Origin: Donghicola mangrovi
GTDB lineage: Bacteria; Pseudomonadota; Alphaproteobacteria; Rhodobacterales; Rhodobacteraceae
Reading direction: 5' to 3'
Length of the DNA: 64,000 nucleotides
Assembly (NCBI RefSeq): GCF_013377535.1
Contig: NZ_JABCJE010000003.1
Coordinates: 124,001-188,000, forward strand
The position numbers and the translations under genes are program-made. Shown one piece after another: positions 37,949 through 46,358 of the stretch. The notes beneath the pieces were generated by a model. That model ran no database searches. It worked only from the letters and a program-made list of their open reading frames with translations, and was not told the origin of the DNA. Position 1 is the first letter of the stretch. Each line of letters starts with the position of its first letter.

Positions 37949-37991
37949 TGCTGCGGTGCAGAAAAATAACTTGATTTTCTGCACCGCAGCA
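37949..37991. promoter_or_regulatory. 17-bp perfect inverted repeat before phaP, likely PhaR operator
   Basis: The left arm at 37949-37965 and the right arm at 37975-37991 are exact reverse complements of 17 bp with a 9-bp AT-rich spacer. Each arm contains CTGC-N3-GCAG (CTGCGGTGCAG and CTGCACCGCAG), the form described for PhaR binding in Paracoccus denitrificans. No T-tract follows, so it is a poor terminator for phaC. It lies 65 bp before the phaP start codon. Confidence 0.75.
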
Positions 37992-38055
37992 TTCATATTG
38001 AACTTAGCTGATCAACGGGGTGGGCCCGAACACAGCAAGCCAAGGGATTTGGATT

Positions 38056-38511
38056 ATGACCGCGAAGACACCTGATTTCACCGCAATGATCAAAGACATG
38101 ATGGGCGCGTTCCCGATGGACATGTCGGCCATGGAAGGCCAGTTCAAGTCGCAGGCCGCTCTGTCGGAGAAACTGTCGGCAGTTGCGCTGGACGCAGCCG
38201 AGAAGTCGACCGAGATCTCGACCAAGTGGACCAAAGACGCTCTGTCGAAAATCAGCGACCTGACCAAAGCAAAGGCAGAGCCCGCAGACTACGCCAAAGC
38301 AATGACCGATTTCGCAAGCGCATCGGCCGAAATGGCTGCCGAGCACATGGCTGCTTTCGCTGAAGTCGCGAAAAAAGTTCAGACCGACACCGTTGAGCTG
38401 CTGATGGCCGCCGGCAAGGACATGAGCGAAGAGATGACTGCTGCTGCTAAGAAAGCAACCGCAGACGTCACCGCGACTGCCAAGAAGGCAACCGCAGCTG
38501 CTGCGAAGTAA
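38056..38511 (+). CDS. phaP: Phasin, PHA granule-associated protein
   Basis: This 151-residue amphipathic helical protein coats polyhydroxyalkanoate granules. After a short N-terminus (PDFTAMIKDMMGAFPMDM) there is a long helix-forming stretch rich in alanine, lysine and glutamate, ending in AAKKATADVTATAKKATAAAAK, a lysine/alanine tail resembling histone H1-like ends. ATG 38056 is chosen from the homologous start; the frame open from 38020 would begin within the promoter. Expression is probably repressed by PhaR through the inverted repeat upstream. A strong terminator follows. Confidence 0.9.
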   Translation: MTAKTPDFTAMIKDMMGAFPMDMSAMEGQFKSQAALSEKLSAVALDAAEKSTEISTKWTKDALSKISDLTKAKAEPADYAKAMTDFASASAEMAAEHMAAFAEVAKKVQTDTVELLMAAGKDMSEEMTAAAKKATADVTATAKKATAAAAK

Positions 38512-38560
38512 TAAAGGCCCGGAGATAGGGTGCCCTCCCGCCCTTGGTCCGGTAAGTTAA

Positions 38561-38597
38561 GGGCAGGCGAAAGCCTGCCCTTTCTTTTTTTATTTTT
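38561..38597 (+). terminator. Intrinsic terminator of phaP
   Basis: GGGCAGGC (38561-38568), a GAAA tetraloop and GCCTGCCC (38573-38580) are followed by TTTCTTTTTTTATTTTT. Confidence 0.95.
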
Positions 38598-38612
38598 CCG
38601 ACTTAGGCTTTT

Positions 38613-38627
38613 TGCAGCGATGCAGCA
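38613..38627. promoter_or_regulatory. Candidate PhaR autoregulatory site
   Basis: TGCAGCGATGCAGCA lies 16 bp before the phaR start codon. It is a TGC-rich, near-symmetric sequence related to the phaP operator arms and would let PhaR limit its own synthesis. Confidence 0.5.
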
Positions 38628-38642
38628 TTGGGAGGGGAGTCC

Positions 38643-39194
38643 TTGTCGGATAACGATAAACCGCTATTGATCAAACGTTACGCAAGCCGTCGTTTGTACA
38701 ATACCGAGACCAGCGATTACGTTACGCTGGAAGACATTGCAGGGTTCATCCGCGGTGGGCGCGAGGTAAAGATTGTCGACCTGAAATCCGGTGACGATCT
38801 GACCCGCCAGTATTTGCTTCAAATTATTGCCGAGCACGAAAGCAAGGGCGAAAGCGTCCTGCCTTTGGGGGTTCTGAACGATCTGGTCCGCAGCTATACC
38901 ACGCAGGCCACCAGCGTCGTTCCGCAGTTTCTGGCCATGTCCTTTGAGATGCTTCAGGACGGCCAGTCCAAGATGGTCGAGAACATGTCCGCCATGAACC
39001 CGCTGGCTAAAATGCCCGGGTTCGAGGCGATGCAGGCGCAGCAGCAGGCCTTTATCAAGGCGATGACCGGCGGTCTGGCCGGCAACTGGGGCAGCAGCTC
39101 TCCGACCCGCGAAGAAGGCGGCGACGAGGATCTGGACGAGATCAAAAAGCAGCTGGCCGAACTGCAGACCAAACTCTCGAAAATGAGAAAATAA
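38643..39194 (+). CDS. phaR: Polyhydroxyalkanoate synthesis repressor PhaR
   Basis: This 183-residue repressor senses PHA granules: it binds DNA when granules are absent and is titrated onto polymer when they form. The N-terminal PHB/PHA accumulation regulator DNA-binding domain reads LLIKRYASRRLYNTETSDYVTLEDIAGFIRGG, followed by the PHB_acc domain (LQIIAEHESKGESVLPLGVLNDLVRSYT) and a coiled-coil C-terminus (DEIKKQLAELQTKLSKMRK). The start is TTG 38643, decided by GGAGGGGAG 5 nt upstream. No ATG is available near. Four bases separate its stop from the next LysR gene. Confidence 0.93.
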   Translation: MSDNDKPLLIKRYASRRLYNTETSDYVTLEDIAGFIRGGREVKIVDLKSGDDLTRQYLLQIIAEHESKGESVLPLGVLNDLVRSYTTQATSVVPQFLAMSFEMLQDGQSKMVENMSAMNPLAKMPGFEAMQAQQQAFIKAMTGGLAGNWGSSSPTREEGGDEDLDEIKKQLAELQTKLSKMRK

Positions 39195-39198
39195 GCAT

Positions 39199-40167
39199 AT
39201 GGTCGATTCCCCCGGAAGGATCACCCTCTGGGGGATCGAAGTCTTCGTCGCCACCGCCGAAGAGGGCGCGATCTCTGCCGCCGCCCGCAGGCTGGCGACC
39301 AGCCCCTCCACCGTGTCCCAACAATTGACGGCACTCGAGGCGGCTTTGGGTGCGACCCTTATGGTGCGCAACGCCCGCCCCATCACCCTGACCCCCGCCG
39401 GAGAAGTCTTTCGCCGCCGTGCCAGCGCCATCCTGAACGAGGCCGCCTTGGCCCGTGCCGAACTGGCCATGTCGGATCTATCCACCCTGACGCGCCTGCG
39501 TCTTGGGATGATCGAGGATTTGGAATCGGACGTCACGCCCGCGCTTCTGACCCGCCTTGCCTCGGATATGTCGGGCTGCCAGTTCCTGCTGGAAACAGGG
39601 CCGTCCCACGCGCTTTACGGTCAACTGGACGATCGTGCGCTAGACGTGGTCGTAGCCGCTGAAATGGGCGCAGAGGCCGACTGGATGGAGGTCCACCCCC
39701 TCCTGACCGAACCCTTCGTGATCGCGGTGCCCAAGGGCCTCGTTGACCCCGCAGGCGATGTGCTGGCCCAACTTCGCACCATGCCGCTGATCCAGTACTC
39801 CGCCCGTCTGGCGATGGGGCGGATGATCGCCGCGCATCTGGTGCGCCAGAACCTCAAGCTCTCTCACCGGTTCGAGATCGACAGCTACCATTCCGTGCTG
39901 GCCCTGGTCGCAGAGCAGGGGGGCTGGTCCATCCTGACGCCCTTGGCGCTGATGCGCGCCCGCCGCTGGCTGGACCGCGTGGATGTACTGCCCCTGCCGT
40001 TCGAGCCCCTGTCGCGAAACATCTCGCTGACCGCGCGAAACGGACTGTTGGGCGAAATGCCAGCCCAGATGGCCGCTCACCTACGAGACCTGTTGGACAG
40101 CCACATCGTGACCCCCGCGATCCGCGACTACCCGTGGCTGGCGGGCGCGCTTACCCTGCGCCCCTGA
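39199..40167 (+). CDS. LysR-family transcriptional regulator
   Basis: This 322-residue regulator has the N-terminal winged helix-turn-helix of LysR proteins at about residues 10-68 (EVFVATAEEGAISAAARRLATSPSTVSQQLTALEAALG), a linker helix (RRRASAILNEAALARAELA) and a two-lobed effector-binding domain (RLRLGMIEDLES ... LVAEQGGWSILTPLALM). It starts 4 bp after phaR and may be co-transcribed with it, though the regulon is unknown. The nearby minus-strand catabolic operon is a possible but unproven target. Confidence 0.9.
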   Translation: MVDSPGRITLWGIEVFVATAEEGAISAAARRLATSPSTVSQQLTALEAALGATLMVRNARPITLTPAGEVFRRRASAILNEAALARAELAMSDLSTLTRLRLGMIEDLESDVTPALLTRLASDMSGCQFLLETGPSHALYGQLDDRALDVVVAAEMGAEADWMEVHPLLTEPFVIAVPKGLVDPAGDVLAQLRTMPLIQYSARLAMGRMIAAHLVRQNLKLSHRFEIDSYHSVLALVAEQGGWSILTPLALMRARRWLDRVDVLPLPFEPLSRNISLTARNGLLGEMPAQMAAHLRDLLDSHIVTPAIRDYPWLAGALTLRP

Positions 40168-40173
40168 ACGAAA

Positions 40174-40214
40174 AAAGAGGGCGCGAACCCTCTTTCTTCT
40201 TTGTAAAAATACTC
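40174..40214 (+). terminator. Terminator whose tail is the dispersed motif, copy 6
   Basis: AAAGAGGG (40174-40181) pairs with CCCTCTTT (40188-40195). The tail TTCTTCTTTGTAAAAATACTC (40194-40214) is the reverse complement of the dispersed element. It lies between the convergent LysR and DegT-type genes and can serve both. Confidence 0.8.
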
Positions 40215-40242
40215 AAATTCCGACGGTTCAGCCGTAGCCCCA

Positions 40243-41460
40243 TCAGGTGCCGTAGGCCAACGCCTCTTCCTTGGCGCCCGCAGCGGCATTCACCAGCGCC
40301 GAGGCGATATAGTCCAGCTCGTCCTTCTTCAATCGGGCAGGCAGGCGCACGTCGCAGGCGTTCATGAGCATGGCGCGGGTCTGGGGCAGGTCAGGCATCT
40401 CGGGCATGAACTGCCAGTTCCAGTAGGCGCGGGCGTTGTCTGTGGACTGACCGAACACCTGAACCGAGACGCCGTTTTCCTTGGCTAGGCGGGCAAAGAC
40501 CTTGGCCTCCTCAGTGTCCATTCCGATCAGGTTGAACTGGATCGAATCCGGCGCGCGCTCTTCGGGGGCCAGTTTGGCGGGGACGTCCAGCCAAGGGGAC
40601 TGGTTCAGCTGATCCGCCACATAGTCGTGGTTGGCGCGGCCGTCGCGCACACGGCGGGCCACTTCGGGCAGCTGCGGGCGGATGATCACGGCCGACAGGT
40701 TCGACATGCGCAGGTTATAGAGGGGTAGCTGGTTCTGGTGACGGGCAAAGGCCTCGGCCAGTTCGGTGGTGTTGTCACCGGCACGGGATTTGTGCTTTTT
40801 CCAGTTGTGCTCGTAGGCACCGGACATGATCACGGCGCGTGCCACCAGATCGGCGTCGTCGGTGATCAGGATGCCACCTTCGCCCGCGTTCACCAGCTTG
40901 TAGGACTGGAAGCTGAAGCAGCCGATCTTGCCGATGGTGCCGATGTTCTTGCCATGCCAGGTGGTGCCCAAGGAGTGGGCCGCGTCCTCGATCACGGGGA
41001 TGCCGCGGGCGTTGCACAGGGCCATGATCGCGTCCATGTCGCTGGTGTGACCGCGCATGTGGCTGATGATGACGGCGCTGATGTTGTCGTCCAGACGGGC
41101 TTCGAAATCCTTGATGTCGATCCGGTAGTTTTCGCCGACCTCGCACAGAACCGGCACGCAATCCGCATGGATCACCGAGGACGGCACCGCCGCAAAGGTA
41201 AAGCCCGGGATCAGAACGCGGGCGTCACGGGGCAGGTCCAGCGCCTTGAGCGACAGGAACAGCGCCGCCGAACACGACGACACCGCCAGCGCATATTTCG
41301 ATCCCAGCAGTTCCGCGAATTCGGCCTCGAGCAGCGCCACGGGGGCGTTGTCGGGGGCGGTATAGCGGAACAGATCGCCGGTGGTCAGAAGGCGCTCGAT
41401 TTCAGCGCGGGCTGCGGCGGGGATGGGCTCTGCATCGTAGACGTTGGGCGCTTGTGTCAT
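40243..41460 (-). CDS. DegT/DnrJ/EryC1/StrS family aminotransferase
   Basis: This 405-residue fold-type I PLP enzyme belongs to the family that aminates keto-sugars and related ketones. The PLP lysine is K188 in CFSFQSYKLVNAGEGG and the PLP-binding aspartate is D159 in VIEDAAHSLG. The SSCSAALFLSLKAL and IPGFTFAAVPSSV blocks bind cofactor phosphate. The usual partners (sugar nucleotide enzymes) are absent; instead it is last in a minus-strand polyamine-like operon, 96 bp after the oxidase. The role could be amination in a related pathway; the substrate is not evident. Confidence 0.82.
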   Translation of the reverse strand: MTQAPNVYDAEPIPAAARAEIERLLTTGDLFRYTAPDNAPVALLEAEFAELLGSKYALAVSSCSAALFLSLKALDLPRDARVLIPGFTFAAVPSSVIHADCVPVLCEVGENYRIDIKDFEARLDDNISAVIISHMRGHTSDMDAIMALCNARGIPVIEDAAHSLGTTWHGKNIGTIGKIGCFSFQSYKLVNAGEGGILITDDADLVARAVIMSGAYEHNWKKHKSRAGDNTTELAEAFARHQNQLPLYNLRMSNLSAVIIRPQLPEVARRVRDGRANHDYVADQLNQSPWLDVPAKLAPEERAPDSIQFNLIGMDTEEAKVFARLAKENGVSVQVFGQSTDNARAYWNWQFMPEMPDLPQTRAMLMNACDVRLPARLKKDELDYIASALVNAAAGAKEEALAYGT

Positions 41461-41556
41461 AATTCTGTAGCTTTTCTGAAAACTCTTTTCGGAATTGCTA
41501 AACGTTTTACGCGCACGCACCAAGACTTTTTTCAGACTTTGGTCCCGATCCCTACG

Positions 41557-42858
41557 TCAGATACCCAGCTTGTCCCTTAGGGCGTACCAGCTCATCGCCA
41601 TGACCAGCAGCGGCGAGCGGAACGCGCCGCCCCCCGGAAAACGGGGCGAGGGCAGGGCGTTCAGCACATCGAACCGCCCCATCTGACCTGCGATCGCCTC
41701 GGCCAGAATCGTGCCAGAAAAGCTGGCCAGTGCGACACCGTGCCCCGAATAGCCTGAGGCCGCCCACAGCCCCTGTGCAGGGCGGTCGAACACGGGCAGG
41801 CGCTGCGCGCTGATGCCCAAGGTGCCGCCCCAAGCGTGAGTGATCTTCACGCCCTTTAGCTGAGGGAACACGGTTTCCAGCGGTTTGCGGACGGTGGCGG
41901 GGATGTCGGACGGGAACTTGTAGCCATAGGACTCGCCGCCCCCGAACAGCAGACGCCCATCGGCGGACAGGCGGAAGTAGTTGATCACGAACTTGCTGTC
42001 GGCCACGGCGATGTCGCGGGCCAGAACGCTGGGAACGCGGTCGCCCAAAGGCTCGGTCGCGGCGATGAAGTTGTTGATCGGCATCACGCGCGAGGCAACG
42101 CCATTCACCAGCCGCCCCAAATAGCCGTTCCCCGCAAGGATCACGTGTTTGGCGCGCACGAACCCTTTGTCACAGCGGACCACGGGGTTGGCGCTCGGTT
42201 CGACACGGTGGACCAAGGTATTCTCGTGGATCACGGCGCCAGCGGCCTCGGCCTTGCGGGCCAAAGCCAGCGCCAAGGCCAGCGGGTTCACATGACCCGC
42301 GCCCCAATCCACCGAGCCGCCCTGATAGCAGGGGCTGCCGATCAGGGCCTGCATTTCGTCGCGGTCCAGCTTCTGGACCTGATCATAGCCGTAGTTCTGC
42401 GCCAGATAGTCGGCGTCGGCCTGCGTGTCCGGCACATCGCGTTCGTGCCATTCGGCATGGGCGACACCGGGGCGATAGGCGATGGTCTCATCCTCGGACG
42501 CCAGAGCGCGCACTTGCGCCTTGGCCTCTTCGGCGATGGACCAGAGGGCGCGGGCGTTGTCCACGCCCACGCGGTTTTCCAGCCATTCCTGACCTTTGTT
42601 GAACCCGCTGCCAACCTGACCGCCATTGCGCCCCGAGGCCCCCCAGCCCGCGCGATGTGCTTCGACCACGATGACGGACAGGCCTTTGGCGGCCAGCTGC
42701 CATGCGGCGGACAGGCCGGTATAGCCAGCCCCCACGATACACACATCTGCGGATGCCTCGCCGCGCAGGGGCGGGCGGGCATCGGGCAGGGTTACAGCAT
42801 CGGCGTACCAGCTTTGCGGATACTGCCCTTGGCGGTCGTTGGCGAAAAGCAGGTTCAT
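41557..42858 (-). CDS. puuB: FAD-dependent oxidoreductase, gamma-glutamylputrescine oxidase-like
   Basis: This 433-residue flavoprotein of the DAO/GlcD-type amine oxidase family has the dinucleotide-binding motif GAGYTGLSAAW near residues 43-53 (VCIVGAGYTGLSA) and the C-terminal FAD contact GYSGHGVALASFSG. RAGWGASGRNGGQVGSGFN is characteristic of PuuB-type enzymes, which oxidise gamma-glutamyl-putrescine to the aldehyde. It overlaps the preceding glutamine-synthetase-like gene by 4 bp, consistent with the Puu pathway order. The substrate spectrum is inferred from this context. Confidence 0.85.
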   Translation of the reverse strand: MNLLFANDRQGQYPQSWYADAVTLPDARPPLRGEASADVCIVGAGYTGLSAAWQLAAKGLSVIVVEAHRAGWGASGRNGGQVGSGFNKGQEWLENRVGVDNARALWSIAEEAKAQVRALASEDETIAYRPGVAHAEWHERDVPDTQADADYLAQNYGYDQVQKLDRDEMQALIGSPCYQGGSVDWGAGHVNPLALALALARKAEAAGAVIHENTLVHRVEPSANPVVRCDKGFVRAKHVILAGNGYLGRLVNGVASRVMPINNFIAATEPLGDRVPSVLARDIAVADSKFVINYFRLSADGRLLFGGGESYGYKFPSDIPATVRKPLETVFPQLKGVKITHAWGGTLGISAQRLPVFDRPAQGLWAASGYSGHGVALASFSGTILAEAIAGQMGRFDVLNALPSPRFPGGGAFRSPLLVMAMSWYALRDKLGI

Positions 42859-44213
42859 ACGTTGATCAGCAGATGTTCACGTTCCCAAGGGCTGATGACT
42901 TGCAGGAATTCCTGATACTCGGCCCGTTTGACGATCGAATAGACGCGGGCAAATTCCGGCCCGAGGATGTCGTGCAGCTTGGTGCAGTCGTCGAATTCGT
43001 CCAGCGCCTGACCCAGTGTCTGGGCAAAGTCGCCGTCCCCTTCGTAGGCATCGCCCTTGAACTGCTTGGAGGGGCGGACGTTCTCCATCAGACCCAAGTA
43101 ACCAGCGGCCAGCGACACGGCGATCCCCAGATAGGGGTTGCAGTCCATCCCAGCGAGGCGGTTTTCCACGCGGCGCGACTGGCTGTCCGAGATCGGGATA
43201 CGGATGCCGGTGGTGCGGTTGTCACGGCCCCACTCAAGGTTAATCGGCGCGGCGTGATCTTTCACGTAGCGGCGGTAGCTGTTCACATAGGGCGCCAGCA
43301 CGGCAATCCCCGAAGGCAGGTATTTCTGCAGACCACCGATAAAGTGGAAGAACGCATCCGTCTCGCCCCCTTGGGGACCAGAGAAGATATTCTCGCCCGT
43401 CTCTAAATCGATCACCGAATGGTGGATGTGCATGGCGCTGCCGGGCTCGTCCGCGATCGGTTTCGCCATGAAGGTGGCATAGCAGTTGTGGCGCAGAGCG
43501 GCCTCGCGGATCAGGCGTTTGAAGTAGAACACTTCGTCCGCCAGCTTCACGGGGTTGCCGTGGCGCAGGTTGATCTCTAGCTGGCCAGCGCCGCCCTCTT
43601 GGGTGATGCCGTCGATTTCAAAACCCTGCGCTTCGGCGAAATCGTAAATGTCGTCGATCACGGGGCCGTATTCATCCACCGCCGACATCGAATAGGCCTG
43701 ACGCGCCGCAGCGGGGCGGCCCGAGCGGCCCATCATCGCCTCGATCGGCTTGGAGGGGTTGGTGTTCGGCGCCACGAGATAGAACTCCATCTCGGGGGCG
43801 ATGACCGGTTTCCAGCCTTGGGCGCGATACAGTTCGCACACGCGCTTCAGCACGTTGCGGGGCGAAAAGGGGATGGGATCGCCGGCGCGGTTGAACGCGT
43901 CGTGGATCACCTGAAGGGTAAAGTCCGCAGTCCAGGGCGCGGCGGTGGCGGTGGTCATATCGGGGCGCAGGATCATGTCGCGCTCGATAAAGCCCTCTTC
44001 TCCGGCGGCATCGGCCCATTCCCCGGTGATGGTCTGGTAAAAGATCGAATCCGGCAGGTAGAAATGGTTCTGACGCGCGAATTTCGAGGCAGGCACAGCC
44101 TTGCCGCGGGCGATGCCGGGAAGGTCAGAGATGATACACTCGACTTCGTCCAGACGGTTATCGCCCAAATAAGATTGTACTGCCGCAGGTAGATCGCTCA
44201 GCGGTGCAGTCAT
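42855..44213 (-). CDS. puuA: Glutamine synthetase family gamma-glutamyl ligase (PuuA-like), first copy
   Basis: This 452-residue protein has the glutamine synthetase fold: an N-terminal beta-grasp part (LPAAVQSYLGDNRLDEVECIISDLPGIARGK) and the catalytic barrel with EMEFYLV, EGGAGQLEINLRHG, the HIHHSVID metal/ATP strand, and NREDR-like RDNRTTGIRIPISDSQSRRVENRLAG. Length and motifs match the glutamate-putrescine ligase group rather than GlnA. It overlaps both neighbours by 4 bp (amidotransferase upstream, oxidase downstream), so translation is tightly linked. Confidence 0.86.
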   Translation of the reverse strand: MTAPLSDLPAAVQSYLGDNRLDEVECIISDLPGIARGKAVPASKFARQNHFYLPDSIFYQTITGEWADAAGEEGFIERDMILRPDMTTATAAPWTADFTLQVIHDAFNRAGDPIPFSPRNVLKRVCELYRAQGWKPVIAPEMEFYLVAPNTNPSKPIEAMMGRSGRPAAARQAYSMSAVDEYGPVIDDIYDFAEAQGFEIDGITQEGGAGQLEINLRHGNPVKLADEVFYFKRLIREAALRHNCYATFMAKPIADEPGSAMHIHHSVIDLETGENIFSGPQGGETDAFFHFIGGLQKYLPSGIAVLAPYVNSYRRYVKDHAAPINLEWGRDNRTTGIRIPISDSQSRRVENRLAGMDCNPYLGIAVSLAAGYLGLMENVRPSKQFKGDAYEGDGDFAQTLGQALDEFDDCTKLHDILGPEFARVYSIVKRAEYQEFLQVISPWEREHLLINV

Positions 44214-44893
44214 GCAATTCCCTCTCCGCGCATCAGACGGGTTACTGTCGCCGCGAGCTGCGCATTGTCATTTTCTTCGGCAAGGTGATTTTCAGCCGTC
44301 TCCAGCAGGTTAGCCGGTACAACACCCTTACCGCGATAGTCTATCAGACCTTTGATGAACACTGATTGAAATTCGGGATGGGCCTGGGTCGTGAAAATGT
44401 GATCCCCCCACGCCAGCGCCGCATATTTGCAAAAGGGGCTGGAGGCCACAACGCGGGCCTCGGGGGGCAGGTCGACGACCTGATCCTGATGCCATGCGTT
44501 CAGCTTCATCTCTTTGCCGTCGAAATCATAGTGGTGCAGGCCCACACCCCAACCGTTCTGGGATTTCTCGACCCTTCCGCCCAAGGCCTGCGCGATGATC
44601 TGGTGGCCGAAGCAGGCCCCGAACAGGGGCTTCTTGGCGGCGTGGATGTCGCGGATCAGTTGCTCCAGCGGCGGGATCCACGGGTGATCCTCGTAGGCGC
44701 CGTGGCGCGAGCCGGTGATGATATAGCCGTCCGCCGCATCAACGCTGGCGGGGAAGTCGCCGTCGACCACGTTCCACGTCTGGTATTCGAAGTTGCCTTC
44801 TCCCAGCATGGTCCGAAACAGGATCGCATAGTCTTCGGCAATGTCGGCCATCTCGGTCGGAGTGTGGCCGGTCTGCAGGATACCGATTTTCAT
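44210..44893 (-). CDS. Class I glutamine amidotransferase
   Basis: This 227-residue protein has the GATase class I triad: C94 in GACFGHQ, H172 and E174 in AHPEFQ. The oxyanion residues lie in YIITGSRHGAYED. It has the stand-alone GuaA-like form. Set between two PuuA-like ligases and overlapping the downstream one by 4 bp, it most likely hydrolyses a gamma-glutamyl amide intermediate (PuuD-like role), but it is shorter than E. coli PuuD and could instead donate ammonia. I leave the symbol open. Confidence 0.83.
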   Translation of the reverse strand: MKIGILQTGHTPTEMADIAEDYAILFRTMLGEGNFEYQTWNVVDGDFPASVDAADGYIITGSRHGAYEDHPWIPPLEQLIRDIHAAKKPLFGACFGHQIIAQALGGRVEKSQNGWGVGLHHYDFDGKEMKLNAWHQDQVVDLPPEARVVASSPFCKYAALAWGDHIFTTQAHPEFQSVFIKGLIDYRGKGVVPANLLETAENHLAEENDNAQLAATVTRLMRGEGIA

Positions 44894-44941
44894 AGGGCAC
44901 CGTGTAAAGTTTAAAGGGGTTGAGGGGGCAGTTAGCCCGCC

Positions 44942-46276
44942 TCAGACCGTATCCAAGTAGATTTCCATCTGCTCTGCCGCGTCAAGTTCCGCCATATAGA
45001 ACATCTCCTGACGTTTGGTCGCGATGTAGTTGCGGATCAGATCGGGTGCAAAGATGCGGGCCATCACGTCGCTGCCGGCAAAGGCCTCGACCGCGTCGGG
45101 CCACGTGTTGGGCACCTGCGGCAGTTCCTGATCATAGGCGTTGCCGGTGATGGGTTCGGGCGGTTCGGCGTGGTCGTCGATGCCGTTCATCGCCGCCCCG
45201 AGGATCGCCGCAATCATCAGATAGGGGTTCACGTCCCCGCCCGCGACGCGGTGCTCGATCCGGCGGGCGCGATGATCGCCCGAGGGGATGCGCACAGCGG
45301 CGGTCCGGTTCTCGTAGCCCCAGCAGATGCTGGTGGGGGCGTGGTTGCCGGGGATCATACGCTCATAGCTGTTTGCGTGGGGCGCAAAGATCAGCGTGCT
45401 GTCGGCCATGGCGTCCAGACATCCGGCGACCGCATGGCGCAGATAGTTGCTGCCTTGCTGGCTACCATCGTCAAAGATATTCGCGCCGTTCTTGTCCACC
45501 ACCGAGAAGTGGGTGTGCATCCCCGAGCCCGAGTAATCCTCGTAGGGTTTGGCCATGAAGCTGGCGGCAAAGCCGTGACGGCGGGCCAGCCCCTTGAGCA
45601 GCATCTTGAACAGCCACGCATCATCGGCGGCGCGCAGGGCGTCGTCGGTGTGCATAAGGTTGATCTCGAACTGGCCGAGGCCCGATTCCGAAATGGCGGT
45701 GTCGGCGGGAATGTCCATCGCCTCGCACGCGTCATAAAGGTCGGTAAAGAAGGCGTCGAACTGGTCGAGCGCACGGATCGACAGGATCTCGGCGGCCTTG
45801 CGGCGCTTGCCCGAGCGGGGGCTGGCGGGGATTTGCAGGCTTCGGCCCGAGTCGTCGATCAGATAGAATTCCAGTTCCACGGCGACGACGGGGCGCAGTC
45901 CCTTTTCCTCATAGCGTTCCAGCACGCGGCGCAGGGCCTGACGGGGATCGCCGTCAAAGGGGCGGCCGTCTTCGTGGAACATCCAGAGGGGGAGGAGGGC
46001 GGTCGGTGCCTCGAGCCACGGCATGGGCATGAAGCCGCGTTCGGTCGGGCGCAGAACGCCGTCGCGGTCGCCGCTTTCGAATACCAGTGGGCTGTCGTCG
46101 ATATCCTCGCCCCAGATGTCGAGGTTCATCACAGACATGGGAAAACGCGTTCCGCTTTCAACAACCTTGTCTGCAAATCGGGAAGGCACCCGTTTGCCGC
46201 GGGCCTGACCGTTCAAATCTGCCGCGGCCACACGGATGGTGCGCACCATCGGGTGCTTGCGTAGCCAGTTCTTCAT
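44942..46276 (-). CDS. Glutamine synthetase family protein (PuuA-like), second copy
   Basis: This 444-residue protein has the same domain layout as the first copy: RVAAADLNGQARGKRVPSRFAD at the N-terminus, ELEFYLIDD, ESGLGQFEINLMHT, MHTHFSVVDKNGANIF, and YENRTAAVRIPSGDHRARRIEHRVAGGDVNPY. The two are clearly paralogous but far diverged, so different substrates or a hetero-complex are possible. It lies between the ABC permease genes and the amidotransferase. Confidence 0.85.
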   Translation of the reverse strand: MKNWLRKHPMVRTIRVAAADLNGQARGKRVPSRFADKVVESGTRFPMSVMNLDIWGEDIDDSPLVFESGDRDGVLRPTERGFMPMPWLEAPTALLPLWMFHEDGRPFDGDPRQALRRVLERYEEKGLRPVVAVELEFYLIDDSGRSLQIPASPRSGKRRKAAEILSIRALDQFDAFFTDLYDACEAMDIPADTAISESGLGQFEINLMHTDDALRAADDAWLFKMLLKGLARRHGFAASFMAKPYEDYSGSGMHTHFSVVDKNGANIFDDGSQQGSNYLRHAVAGCLDAMADSTLIFAPHANSYERMIPGNHAPTSICWGYENRTAAVRIPSGDHRARRIEHRVAGGDVNPYLMIAAILGAAMNGIDDHAEPPEPITGNAYDQELPQVPNTWPDAVEAFAGSDVMARIFAPDLIRNYIATKRQEMFYMAELDAAEQMEIYLDTV

Positions 46277-46358
46277 ACTTCACCTGTCTGCCCGTTCGTC
46301 GGGCGAATTTGATCAAATTCATTCTCCCGTGCCCGCAGGCGTAAAGCAAGAGAAATTC

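Noticed and set aside
37949-37991. Intrinsic terminator of phaC
   Set aside because: The stem is strong but the loop-side A-runs and T-runs belong to the arms, and no T-tract follows on the plus strand. The CTGC-N3-GCAG cores point to an operator instead.
42855-46276. Nitrogen-assimilation glutamine synthetase (glnA)
   Set aside because: Both copies have the length and motif variants of gamma-glutamyl-amine ligases and sit with an amidotransferase, a PuuB-like oxidase and an importer; no glnB is present.
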